39,048 nucleotides of DNA, from positions 1 through 39,048 of IMG/VR virus record IMGVR_UViG_3300043427_003613. The stretch is one strand, 5' to 3'. Below, piece after piece: positions 12,201 through 19,800 of the stretch. The notes under the pieces were generated by a model, which saw only the letters and a program-made list of their open reading frames with translations, had not been told where the DNA came from and did no database searches. The stretch's first letter is position 1. The number at the start of each line of letters is the position of its first letter. Made by a program: the position numbers and the translations under genes. This DNA is from a virus.

Positions 12201-15200
12201 CAGGAGTTGGAACTACCCAAGCAATAGGAATAGCAACGACATCAATTGCTGGAATTGGAATCACAGATAAATTACCTTCTTCTTTATTTGTAGTGAAAGT
12301 TAATGATATAGGTATTCAAGTTGCTGCATCTGCATCTGAAGCACTCAAAACAATTCCAAATACATTAGATTTAACTTCTGTTGGAATAGGAAGTGTACAT
12401 ACTTTTACATCAAAAAATCAAAATAATAAGGTTATAATTGGAATTGACAATGTAATTCAATCTCCGGTTGTTTCCACATCAATTACATCGTTTTTAACAA
12501 AAAATGTAACTCCACTTGATTTTGATATTTATTGCTCAGACATAAGTTCTATTTTTAGTGGTGATTTAATTAAGATTGGTGATGAAATTATGAAAGTTTC
12601 TGCTGTAGGTGTTGGAAGTACAAATTCAATATTAGTCATTAGATCTTGGTTGGGAACTGAAGAATTATCACACAATCAATATGATATTGTTACTAAAGTT
12701 TTTGGTACCTATAGTATCTCAAATAATACCCTCTATTTTTCTGAGGCACCATTTGGTAAAATTCCTTTCACAAATTTTTCAAATAATCCAAGTGAGCAAG
12801 ATTATATTGGCATATCTACAAGTTCTACTTTTAGTGGAAGAGTATTTTTAAGATCTGGAATTTCAGATACTACAAATGAACCTTATAGTAATAATTATAT
12901 TTTTGATGATATTTCTGATCAATTTAATGGATTTGAAAATACATTTACATTAAAATCAAATAATTCAAATGTGACTGGAATATCAACAGACAATGCAATT
13001 TTATTGATCAATAGTATTTTCCAAGGACCAGTATCAACTAATATTGACGGAGATTATAATTTGATTGAAAATACTGGAATAACAAGTATTACTTTTACTG
13101 GAGTTGCAAATTCAACAAGTTATGATGTGAATACTGGAAGTCTTCCTAGGGGTGGTATTATTCTTTCATTAGGATCTACTCAAGGATTTGGATATCAACC
13201 ATTAATTTCTGCTGGAGGAACGGCAATTGTATCCTATGCAGGAACAATTCAATCTATTAGCATTGGTAATAGTGGATCTGGATATAGATCTGGAATTCAA
13301 AAAATTATTAATGTGGGAGTTAAAACTGAGAATTTAGAATCATCAACTATAGAATTTGTCGGGGTTGCTTCTGTAATAAATGGTAATATCGTAAGTATTG
13401 CGATTACAAATCCTGGAGTTGGATATACTTCATCAAATCCTCCAATTGTTGTATTTGATTCTCCTTTATCATATTCAAATCTTCCTCTAATTTATAGCCC
13501 TCAATCTTCAGTGGGACTAGGAACTGGTGCAGTTATAGATATCGTCGTTGGTCAAGGATCTAGTGTCATCTCGTTTGAACTAAAAAATCTTGGATATGGA
13601 TATAAACGAGGTGAAATCCTTACCGTTTCAATTGGAGGAACACTTGGAATTCAAACAACTTATTCTTCAAATTTCTCAGAATTTCAAATTATTATTGATA
13701 ATATCCAATCTGATCAATTTACTGCTTGGTCAATTGGCAATCTTCAAGTAATTGATCCGTTAGATTCATTATTTGATGGGAATAGAAAAGTATTCCCAAT
13801 ACTAATTGAAGGTAATCAAACTACAATTAGATCTAAAAAAGGATCTAATATTGATGTTCAAGCATCTTTATTGGTGTTTATAAATGACGTTTTGCAAGTT
13901 CCAGGTCAAGGTTATATATTTGCTGGTGGAAGTAGAATAGAATTTACTGAGGCACCTAAAATAGGAGATAAATCTAAAATTATATTTTACAAAGGAACAG
14001 GTGATATTGATACTCAAGTTATTGATATTCTTGAGACTATTAAAGTTGGAGATAATGTTCAAATTAAGAGTGATGATATTATATTAAATCAAAATGATAG
14101 ATTAGTTACTGAAATTATTTCCTCAGATATCATTGAAACAAATATATATTCTGGACCAGGAATATCTCAAAATGAAAATTTATTGAGACCAATTCTTTGG
14201 TGTAAACAGACTGAAGACTTGTTTGTAAATGGGCAATCTGTTGGAAAAAATAGAATCATTTATGAATCTTATATTCAACCAGTTTCAAGCATTATCCAAA
14301 ATGTTGGAATCGGATCTACTATAATTTTTGTTGAAAATGTAAAATCTTTATTTGATAATGAAAGAGAATATATCCATGACGGAACAATAGAAAAACCCCA
14401 GAATAAAATTTTAATTGTATCTCAAGATAATATAGTTTCTGCTGCTGCAACTGCTGTGGTTTCTATTTCTGGAACTATTTCTTCGATTATTATTTCTGAT
14501 GGTGGCGTTGGTTATAGTACATCTCCTACAGTTTCAATAGGCAATCCTGTTGGAATAGCAACTACTGGACTTGCTCAATTAAATGCAACAATAATAAATG
14601 GATCTGTAACATCTGTATCAGTTATTGATGGTGGATTTGGATATGATTCATCTCAACCACCAATGGTTTTAATTGAACCACCTGAACCAAAATATGAAGT
14701 TATAGATAATATTTCTTATACTGGAGATTTTGGTGTCATTACTGGAATCAAAACAACTTCTGTTGGCGTTGCATCCACAGGTATTGTGTTTGATTTCTTC
14801 ATCCCACAAAATTCTCCATTGAGAGATGGTAAAACAGTTACAGTTGGGATTGCAACTACTGGAATTAGTGGAATTCAAACTGGATATTATTTTACTATCA
14901 ATAACTCAAATGTTGGTCAAGGACTCACATCTCTAAATTCTTCTGGAGGTGTAGTTGGAGTTGGTACTACTTTTATTGATAACATTTATCAAGTTGCTGC
15001 AGTTTCCATAGCACAAACTGCGGTTTCGGGGGTTGGGGTTACTTATGTTGCCCAAGTAACTGTAAGCGTCTCTAATTATAATGGTTTAAGTGGTATTGGG
15101 TACAGTGGTTTTTATGGCGAATATAGTTGGGGAAGAATCTCTACACCAACTAGAAAAAATCCGCAGCAGTTTACCTCATATGCAAACATTGGAGGAATTT

Positions 15201-15259
15201 CTACATCACCAACAATTCAAAGATTTAATAGACTTAAATTCTCAAATTATAATACATAA
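3293..15259 (+). CDS. Giant baseplate-associated virion protein, 3,988 aa, with YHYH-like domain and many beta-rich repeat modules
   Basis: One uninterrupted 11,967-nt frame follows gp6 by 4 nt and sits where T4 has gp7, so a wedge or peripheral baseplate role is inferred from context. The N-terminal 230 residues look like the conserved start of cyanophage gp6-gp8 interval proteins (for example FKILFAALYGQNVEIIRPRD near residue 200). A YHYH-like domain lies at about 1230-1345 (IIGWAYDGNPIYGPYGY, then DLDEHNGRF, TPEYPNGVYAYF). Other recognisable conserved blocks are at about 1905-1975 (FEFKLYTDNKFTQVF), 2389-2450 (QRVHDNDYYQYFSYELKS), 3500-3573 (LLVFINDVLQVPG) and the C-terminus (GFYGEYSWGRI, about 3939). 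Between them are repeated GG-x-G/N-Y strands, H-x-x-x-TG-type units and G-V/I-G-S/T-T peptides. No signal peptide or transmembrane segment. Whether it contains a true gp7 homologue is unresolved. Confidence 0.88.
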   Translation: MTETRIKISSIVDNQLPQFVREEFPLVSEFLSQYYTSLENQGGTSDILQNIDQYIKVDNLTNLIDSTNLSSDVTFFDSTINVISTAGFPDSYGLLLIDSEIITYTSKTSTSFEGCVRGFSGITSYEVKDELIFSESESEDHSSGSIVTNLSILFLKEFLNKVKKQITPGFENRELYSELNERLFIKQSIDFYSSKGTDSSFKILFAALYGQNVEIIRPRDYLIQPSDAQYRITLDLVVEAIEGNPEDLVNATLYQDKTDFIDAAQGTITKVEKIRRDNKNYYVISLDSGYDKDIESIGSVYGKFTIHPKTKVTSTILSGSNTIEVDSTVAFPNRNGNLIVDLENGTTLNLTYTSKTLNQFLGCFGITQDIPKSSEIKFDSFASSKDKNIKVRILGVLSEFKIPERTRFYSKGDLIKIKTLGIDSKDTKSNNWFFNIPVKYDVQSILIEDFPNDSNSSSSVLYRINTYDDNFLRIGDYVTLISSSGGEKFGYISSIINKKSFSINFGSRKEFGSQLNINSIYTIEKNISKVLIKDYPSVEQYTANVQNVYLDNEGSLYVAAPSLPNYLNRNIKINDQSVTFSGTFSGTTLNIGIHGFYTGDSIVYKPSPNNNLGISTGVYFIKKVSDTEIKLSRSKDNIFYEKFITVNGTVTNAKFELVEFTYRDLSTQLLDSQKLIRKISLPEVDGKIYETEPGLTGIFVNGIELLNYKSKDNVYYGPIQEIIPTAPGSDYDVINPPILTISDPIGSGANAHCSVIGNLKRIEIIDPGFDYIEEPTIEITGGNGFGASAKANLVSFDHEVSFNSQSSSGLVKLNPINTIEFYNYHKFRNAEEIIYITDGQNGISGLTTNSSYFVSIQDAYTVKLHNSFSDAVSGINTISLTSYGIGNQSFRCKNKKKKIGSIAIENGGSNYQNKLTTTNVSGINTALDTINIKSHGYQSGEIITYNSTESSIGGLSSSTSYYVTKITDDSFKLSSLGIGTIGVSTSFYYDTKQYVDLTSLGSGIHKFNYPEIKVSVKGRIGVSTLTNQNFDAIIQPIFRGEIQSVSIENGGSKYGSQEIINYNRQPSFTLNSGSGIELTPIVSNGQIVDVIINKSGSNYNSIPNLEVVGDGTGAILTPIILNGSLIEVKIIYGGIDYTQDSTSIIATSSGTGSKFECNIKSWKIDLVKRLIYNSKLFEDEGILTKGLNSDYGLEYSHAYASRSLRASVQATSFRDGNQVYIPDLENDIEENPSHSPIIGWAYDGNPIYGPYGYSSKTGGSVKSLVSSYKRIITPDRPGGSGESLYPWGFFVDDYEYVGDGDLDEHNGRFGVTPEYPNGVYAYFATLEQSDKTPSFPYIIGPSYKSKPIDFNFRTDSNQDFIDINMTGWKRNTTPYGLLNEKTYYEFLTDSNKIKPQISIVKNVLKGTVDSIGIVTGGKDYEVGDQIIFNSENQLITGAKSSVSLVKGKLISQINAEISSFNDVILYPSGRTGKFIGFTTTPHNYKNNDLVTFTGKFDYKKSSTINVNSNILTLISGVGSTQYTGIVTYFNVSGNLNYPYIRENDVYQIGNEQIKILNVEPNLSRIRVLRNQNGIVGLTSYSVGTEIIEKPKRFSINLGISTTYNFNINKELYFNPIESVGLGTSFGVGIVSTIYFSNPGFGITQISIPTQSIYLPNHNLSTGDSLIYSSNGGTGISVSTDRNYTFELQNNSLLYVAKISNDLIGISTVKVGLGSTGSFNNLDSTEGGILYFTSVGVGDTHSFKTNYENTLVGSISKNTVTVSTAETHGLSVSDSVIINVNVGISTTFVVKYDDYNRRILINSRTFSSIDISNNIITINDHNYYTGQKIVYTSNTPAIGLTNNNFYYVIVVDENTFRLSNSYYGATKNDPEIIDILSSTSGTISPINPPLQIIKNQQITFDLSDSSLSFISNARSYSAFEFKLYTDNKFTQVFDTTQTSNRFEVSQVGRVGIDSTAKLSILINDQIPNNLYYNLVPINLDLNSQVKQEIVNDNEVISSNQISIVESEYNGRHTIVGVGSTYFQFNILEKPKFQTLTSNSNNLEYFTDTLGIKGEIQEIVISNKGNYDSLPVVNSIISKSGSESVIVPISDSIGRVSSTEIQDIGFEYSADYSVRPIAKFPDILRLNPLSTFDRIGITSFGKNYTIAPDLIVIDGLTNKVIEDVNLLYSIGDKTVTIRKNTYELSDVTPKIIPINNPNGIKIKNIVFDNITKDVTVTLGASFSDPEDYPFFIGSNVLIEGVSVGVGSTGRGYNSSNYNYTLFTLTGIDPNIGGAIGVVTFNMSSYLREDEIPGTFNSFNSSGRIVPESYFPIFNPILKKNNFYKGEIVYSATATGNVENWDPNQQYLKVSTIDEFDINQTVRGKTSGSVGIINEIIGFESDYKVNSYSQIRKGWNRETGFLNNDFQRVHDNDYYQYFSYELKSKIDLNTWDNSVSALNHTAGFKKFGNLIIESTQLNGGISTDQNQGDFTGISDLSSFVSLNCVYDFDLVRENNLYIDQDIKSDEIIFNSAIIQDYIESIGNRVLMIDNISDQFNSNPRPTDFSVVDSFKLNEFRSKKYISFVMDKRFTNECELGLISLIHDNSFGFLNQYGSISPFNTLGFFDFNISGTDGNLLYYPVKSKYDNYHIELFSFSLNDISSGIGTVNLGDSVCINTNTNIIPQGTISPIGVVGIASTYRSAKVLVQIGATDSSYFEYDEITYIHDNNNVYFIDYGQLSTDNFGYNSSSGIGTYDAYLSGSNVQIDLIPNFETSVDYVINTFNVSLGNSSVSGIGTEIIEGSSINSSSVSIASSSFPVSNVIATYSTLSISSKNYNSSYSIISIEDKTNLNYQVSEFLTVLSDSNCYTTEFGIVQTGSSLGIITAGLSGLDVNIYFTPIENIDVDVKVFKVDVGLDPDSGEISLLNGSLNYDYGSYTGSYNDVKKEFNLTHKNIPIFQRNFDGSNSNIVNIENNTISIENHFYITGEEIEYSYPGVGTTQAIGIATTSIAGIGITDKLPSSLFVVKVNDIGIQVAASASEALKTIPNTLDLTSVGIGSVHTFTSKNQNNKVIIGIDNVIQSPVVSTSITSFLTKNVTPLDFDIYCSDISSIFSGDLIKIGDEIMKVSAVGVGSTNSILVIRSWLGTEELSHNQYDIVTKVFGTYSISNNTLYFSEAPFGKIPFTNFSNNPSEQDYIGISTSSTFSGRVFLRSGISDTTNEPYSNNYIFDDISDQFNGFENTFTLKSNNSNVTGISTDNAILLINSIFQGPVSTNIDGDYNLIENTGITSITFTGVANSTSYDVNTGSLPRGGIILSLGSTQGFGYQPLISAGGTAIVSYAGTIQSISIGNSGSGYRSGIQKIINVGVKTENLESSTIEFVGVASVINGNIVSIAITNPGVGYTSSNPPIVVFDSPLSYSNLPLIYSPQSSVGLGTGAVIDIVVGQGSSVISFELKNLGYGYKRGEILTVSIGGTLGIQTTYSSNFSEFQIIIDNIQSDQFTAWSIGNLQVIDPLDSLFDGNRKVFPILIEGNQTTIRSKKGSNIDVQASLLVFINDVLQVPGQGYIFAGGSRIEFTEAPKIGDKSKIIFYKGTGDIDTQVIDILETIKVGDNVQIKSDDIILNQNDRLVTEIISSDIIETNIYSGPGISQNENLLRPILWCKQTEDLFVNGQSVGKNRIIYESYIQPVSSIIQNVGIGSTIIFVENVKSLFDNEREYIHDGTIEKPQNKILIVSQDNIVSAAATAVVSISGTISSIIISDGGVGYSTSPTVSIGNPVGIATTGLAQLNATIINGSVTSVSVIDGGFGYDSSQPPMVLIEPPEPKYEVIDNISYTGDFGVITGIKTTSVGVASTGIVFDFFIPQNSPLRDGKTVTVGIATTGISGIQTGYYFTINNSNVGQGLTSLNSSGGVVGVGTTFIDNIYQVAAVSIAQTAVSGVGVTYVAQVTVSVSNYNGLSGIGYSGFYGEYSWGRISTPTRKNPQQFTSYANIGGISTSPTIQRFNRLKFSNYNT
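5473..5668 (+). repeat. GxGY-type beta repeat pair in the giant baseplate protein
   Basis: Residues about 728-792 hold two units of the pattern G-x-D-Y-x-x-x-x-P-x-[IL]-x-[IV]-x-G followed by an Ala/Gly-rich strand: GSDYDVINPPILTI and GFDYIEEPTIEITGGNGFGA. More units occur near residues 906, 1048, 1093-1143, 3326-3456 and 3737-3800. The repetition is at protein level; the DNA copies have diverged. Confidence 0.6.
13268..13660 (+). repeat. C-terminal cluster of GxGY-type beta repeats in the giant protein
   Basis: Residues about 3326-3456 carry GSGYRSG, GVGYTSSNPPIVVF and GYGYKRGEILTVSI, spaced by Ser/Val-rich strands. A further pair at nt 14501-14690 (GVGYSTSPTVSIG and GFGYDSSQPPMV) precedes the C-terminal domain. 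The same unit is present in gp8, gp14 and the DUF4815-type protein of this window. Confidence 0.6.
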
Positions 15260-15262
15260 ATA
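15255..15262 (+). promoter_or_regulatory. Late-promoter-like box (CATAAATA) upstream of gp8
   Basis: CATAAATA matches NATAAATA and overlaps the TAA stop of the giant gene (15257-15259). The gp8 ATG starts 16 nt after the box. The same stop-overlapping arrangement is seen before gp25. Confidence 0.55.
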
Positions 15263-15278
15263 GATAAAAAACGTCAAA

Positions 15279-16838
15279 ATGTCTGCAATTATAACTGATC
15301 AGTTAAGAATTTTAAATGCAAAGAATTTTGTTTCAGTGGCAAGTTCTTCTAATAATTCTTATTATTCATTTGTCGGATTAACTAATGCAACAGATTATGC
15401 TGCAACTTGGGATAATAATCCACCATCTCCTAAGGATAGCTTTGAACAAGAAAATGATTATTGGGATACAATGATTGCTTTGAAAAAAATCAAAGCAAAT
15501 GATGTAAATCAAGTTGTTAGAAAAATTACTTGGTCTTCTGGAACAACTTATGACATGTATCGACATGATATTAGCAGGACTAATACATCAAAACCCTCAG
15601 GAGCAACAAGTTTATATTCTGCAAATTATTATGTAATTAATAGCGATTTAAGAGTTTATATTTGTCTTCATAATGGTACTGATCCAGAAAATCCTGAAGG
15701 AAGACCATCTTTAGATGAACCAACTTTTATAGATTTGGAACCAAAATCTGCTGGAAACAGTGGAGATGGATATATTTGGAAGTATCTTTATACTATTAAA
15801 CCTAGTGAAATTATAAAATTTGATACTGTCAATTTTATGCCAGTACCAAAAGATTGGGAAACTTCAAGTGAATTTTATCCTATTCGAAATAATGCTGCGG
15901 CAACTAATAATCAACTAAAAATTATTACAATTACAAATCGAGGAGTTGGACTAGGTACAGCAAATAGAATATACACCAATGTTCCAATCAAAGGTGATGG
16001 AACTGGTGCAAAAGCAACCATAATCATTAATAATGATTCTAAAGTTGAATCAATTACTATTTCATCTGGAGGATCTGGATATACATATGGAACAGTTGAT
16101 TTAGTAGGTGGTAATGTTCCTACTGGTTCTACTAATTTAGATACTCCAAAATTTAATGTTATTATTCCACCAAAAGGTGGACATGGAGCAGATATTTATA
16201 GGGAACTTGGAGCATACAATGTTCTAATTTTTTCAAGAATAGAAAATGATATTGAAAATCCAGATTTTATTACTGGCAATAAAATCGCAAGAGTTGGTCT
16301 TGTAGAAAACCCACAAGCATATGATTCAACTTCTTTATTAGATATCGATAAGGCAAGTGCTTGTTATGCTCTCAAATTAACAGGCATTGGGTATAGTAAT
16401 ACAACTTTTACATCAAATTCTACAATTACACAAACAATTAGTACTGGCACAACAGCAGTTGGTAGAGTAATTTCATACGATCAAAATACAGGTGTTTTAA
16501 AATATTGGCAAGATAAAAGTCTTGCAGGATTTAATACTGATGGATCTCAAAATTCTTTATCAACTTATGGATTTAATCTGAATAAATTTACCAAAAATGT
16601 TGGGACTGGAGGAACGACCATTTTAAATGGTACTAATCTTTCAATTGATACAACATTTACGGGTATTTCTACCACACTAAATAATAGAACATATAATCTA
16701 GGTCAATTCTTTGTTGACGGATTATCAAATCCAGAAGTTAAAAAGTATTCTGGAAATATTATTTACGTTGATCATAGACCTTCTATTACTAGATCATCAA
16801 ATCAAAAAGAAGATATTAAAGTTATTTTGCAATTTTAA
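15279..16838 (+). CDS. gp8: Baseplate wedge subunit gp8
   Basis: The 519-aa protein matches cyanophage-type gp8, a dimeric wedge subunit bound to gp7 and gp10 in T4. Diagnostic stretches are IITDQLRILNAKNFV at the N-terminus, DSFEQENDYWDTMIALKKI (about 52-70), SGTTYDMYRHD, GTDPENPEGRPSLDEPTF, SAGNSGDGYIWKYLYT, and the C-terminal RPSITRSSNQKEDIKVILQF. It is far longer than T4 gp8 (334 aa). Part of the extra length is a central insertion with a GxGY-type repeat (about 261-275, SSGGSGYTYG). The likely start is this ATG, 16 nt after a late-promoter box. A 6-nt gap separates it from the next gene. Confidence 0.92.
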   Translation: MSAIITDQLRILNAKNFVSVASSSNNSYYSFVGLTNATDYAATWDNNPPSPKDSFEQENDYWDTMIALKKIKANDVNQVVRKITWSSGTTYDMYRHDISRTNTSKPSGATSLYSANYYVINSDLRVYICLHNGTDPENPEGRPSLDEPTFIDLEPKSAGNSGDGYIWKYLYTIKPSEIIKFDTVNFMPVPKDWETSSEFYPIRNNAAATNNQLKIITITNRGVGLGTANRIYTNVPIKGDGTGAKATIIINNDSKVESITISSGGSGYTYGTVDLVGGNVPTGSTNLDTPKFNVIIPPKGGHGADIYRELGAYNVLIFSRIENDIENPDFITGNKIARVGLVENPQAYDSTSLLDIDKASACYALKLTGIGYSNTTFTSNSTITQTISTGTTAVGRVISYDQNTGVLKYWQDKSLAGFNTDGSQNSLSTYGFNLNKFTKNVGTGGTTILNGTNLSIDTTFTGISTTLNNRTYNLGQFFVDGLSNPEVKKYSGNIIYVDHRPSITRSSNQKEDIKVILQF

Positions 16839-16844
16839 AGAATT

Positions 16845-19800
16845 ATGCCACAGGAAACTAACCTCAACGTCTCTCCATATTTTGATGATTTTGATCCTCA
16901 AAAAAATTATTACAAGGTTTTATTTAAACCGGGATATCCTGTGCAGGCGAGAGAGTTGACTGGATTACAGTCCATTCTTCAAAATCAAATAGAACAATTT
17001 GGAAATCATGTATTTAAAGAAGGTTCTGAGGTAATACCTGGAGGAATTTCATACACTTCTAAATTTTCAGGTATTGTTCTTGAAAATTCTTTAAACGGTA
17101 TTGATATAGATTCTTACATAGATAATTTATTATTTAAGAGGATAGTAGGTCAAAGTTCTGGTGTTAGAGCAAGAATTGAGTATATTTTTAAAAAAAATAC
17201 TTTAAATAACCCAAATACTGTTTTGTATTTAAATTATTTAAATGAAAGCGGCGATTCTAAAACATTTAGTGATTCTGAAAATCTTATAGTAGAAGAAGAT
17301 ATAATTCCAGGATTCTCAAATTTAACTTCTATTCGGGCAAATCAAGTTTTTGCTCGTACACTTAGCACTAATTCAAATATATTTGGATCTGCAGTTTCTC
17401 TTTCATCTGAGGGAGTTTATTTTTTGCGAGGTTATTTTATAACCGTTCCACCTCAGACTTTAATTTTAGACTATAATTCTATTAGACCAACTTACAAAGT
17501 AGGATTTACTGTTTCAGAAGAGATTGTTAATTATGATATAGACAATTCTTTGGTAGATAATGCTAAAGGATTTTCTAATTATGCAGCTCCTGGTGCAGAT
17601 AGATTTAAAATAACTGCAACTTTGTCTAAATTTAGATATGACGAGCAGCCCGGAAACTTTATTGAAATTTTAAGAATTAGGAATGGATCTCAAGAATATG
17701 TTGCAACAAATCCACAATATAATGAGTTATCAAAGGAGTTTGCAAGAAGAACATATGACGAATCTGGTGATTATTATGTTAAACCATTTACAGTTGATAT
17801 TAGAAATTCATTAAATGATGGAAAAGATAATAATGGAATTTTTAATTTCAATCAAACAACATATCAAAATAATGTTCCATCAGAAAATCTGGGAGCATAT
17901 TTAATTTCCCCAGGTAAGGCATATGTTCGTGGATATGAAGCAGAAATGCTATCATCGACAATCACGGATTTTGAAAAGCCAAGAACAACAAAAACTTTAG
18001 AAAATCAAAGCATAATTTATTCAACTGGTGCTACATATTCATTAAATAGAGTTTACGGATCTCCATCTTTGGGGATTGGCACTTACTATGTAAGTCTAAG
18101 AGATTCTAGAGTAGGCATAAATCAACATTCTGCCCCAGGTAAAGAAATTGGAGTTGCAAGAGTTTATGATTTTGCACTAGAGTCTGGATCATATGAGTCA
18201 ACTATTCCAGATACAAATCAATGGGATATTTCATTATATGATATACAGACATATACCGAAATTTCTTTAAATGAACCTATCACATTACAAACTCCAATAT
18301 TCATTAAAGGAAAATCTAGTGGTGCAACTGGATTTTTAAGATATGATGCGAGTAATTCTGGAATTATTACTGCATATAATGTAAGTGGAATATTTGCTAA
18401 AGGAGAAAAGTTTATCTTTGATGGCATTGAAAATAATAGAATTGCAACATCTATTAAAAGTTATGGTACTAATGATGTACAATCTCTATATGGATTGGTG
18501 GGAACTTCATATACATTTACTGCTGACACTAAGCAATATCCAACTGTTAATGTTGGGTCAGTAAATATTACTTCTCAATCTGGCGGAATTTCTACTGTAA
18601 CCTCTTCTAATTTTAATTTTATAGGCATTGCTACTGTAGGAAATTTAGTTTCATTTTCGCAACCAGGCATCACAACATCAGTTTTTGCTAAAATTGCATC
18701 TGTAAGTGAAGGAAGTATTACTATAACCGGAATAACAACTGTAACTGGAATATGCGAAGGAAAATTACCTTCTAGTAATATTACACCATCAGACTTTAAA
18801 TTATTAAAATCAAGATTTTTAACTTCTACCGATAATACTTTATATACTCCGATAGGTAAAAAGTATATATCTTCAGTAGACCTATTGGGTTCTCAACTGA
18901 TAATTAAAAAGCAATTTGAAGTTACTATTTCATCAAATTCAATTACTGTACCTTCAACAGAATTGCTATCAAATGAAGCATTTTTACCTTTTGATGAAGA
19001 AAGATACGTTCTTATTAGAAAAGATGGAGTAACTGAACCATTAAGTTCTGATAAATTTTTATTCACTTCTGGTGGTAGAGAATTAACCATTAATGGACTC
19101 ACAGCATCCTCTGGTCAAGCAAAGTTAATAGCAACATTACAAAAAAGAAATATCAAATCTAGAGTAAAATATAAAAATAGAGTTAATTCTATAATCGTTG
19201 ATAAATCAATTTACAATTATTCAGGAACAAATAGTGGTGCAGGAAATACTACTATTAATGATGGATTAGTTTATGGAAATTATCCATATGGGACTAGAAT
19301 TCAAGATCAAGAAATATGTTTAAATGTTCCAGAAGTTACTAAATTATATGCAATTTTTGAGTCCTCTGGATCTCAAGATCCTACAGCACCTTCTATAGTT
19401 TTAGAAAATATATCAACTGTATCGACATCATCAGTTCTAATTGGAGAAGAAATTATAGGAGAAAACAGTGGTGCTGTTGCTATTTGTTTAGAAAAATCAT
19501 CATCTTTTAGTGTAAAATATGTAAGTCTGAATGATCGCTCATTTATTGATGGAGAAAATATTTTATTTAAAGAATCTAATGTTACTGCTTCTATAAATCA
19601 AATAATTTCTGGATCTAATGATATAAAAAATAACTATAGTTTAGATGGTGGGCAAAAAAGTACAATTTTAGATTATTCAAAAATAATTAAAAAAACAAAT
19701 TCTTTCTCTCCCACTAAAAAATTAAAAATATATTTTGAATCCGCATATATTCCAGATTCTGACAATGGTGATATAACTGTTGTTGATTCGTATAATCAAT

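Noticed and set aside
16711-16959. 82-codon + frame across the gp8 / DUF4815 junction
   Set aside because: It is out of frame with both neighbours, which have clear conserved ends and starts, and its Leu/Ile-rich product shows no domain.
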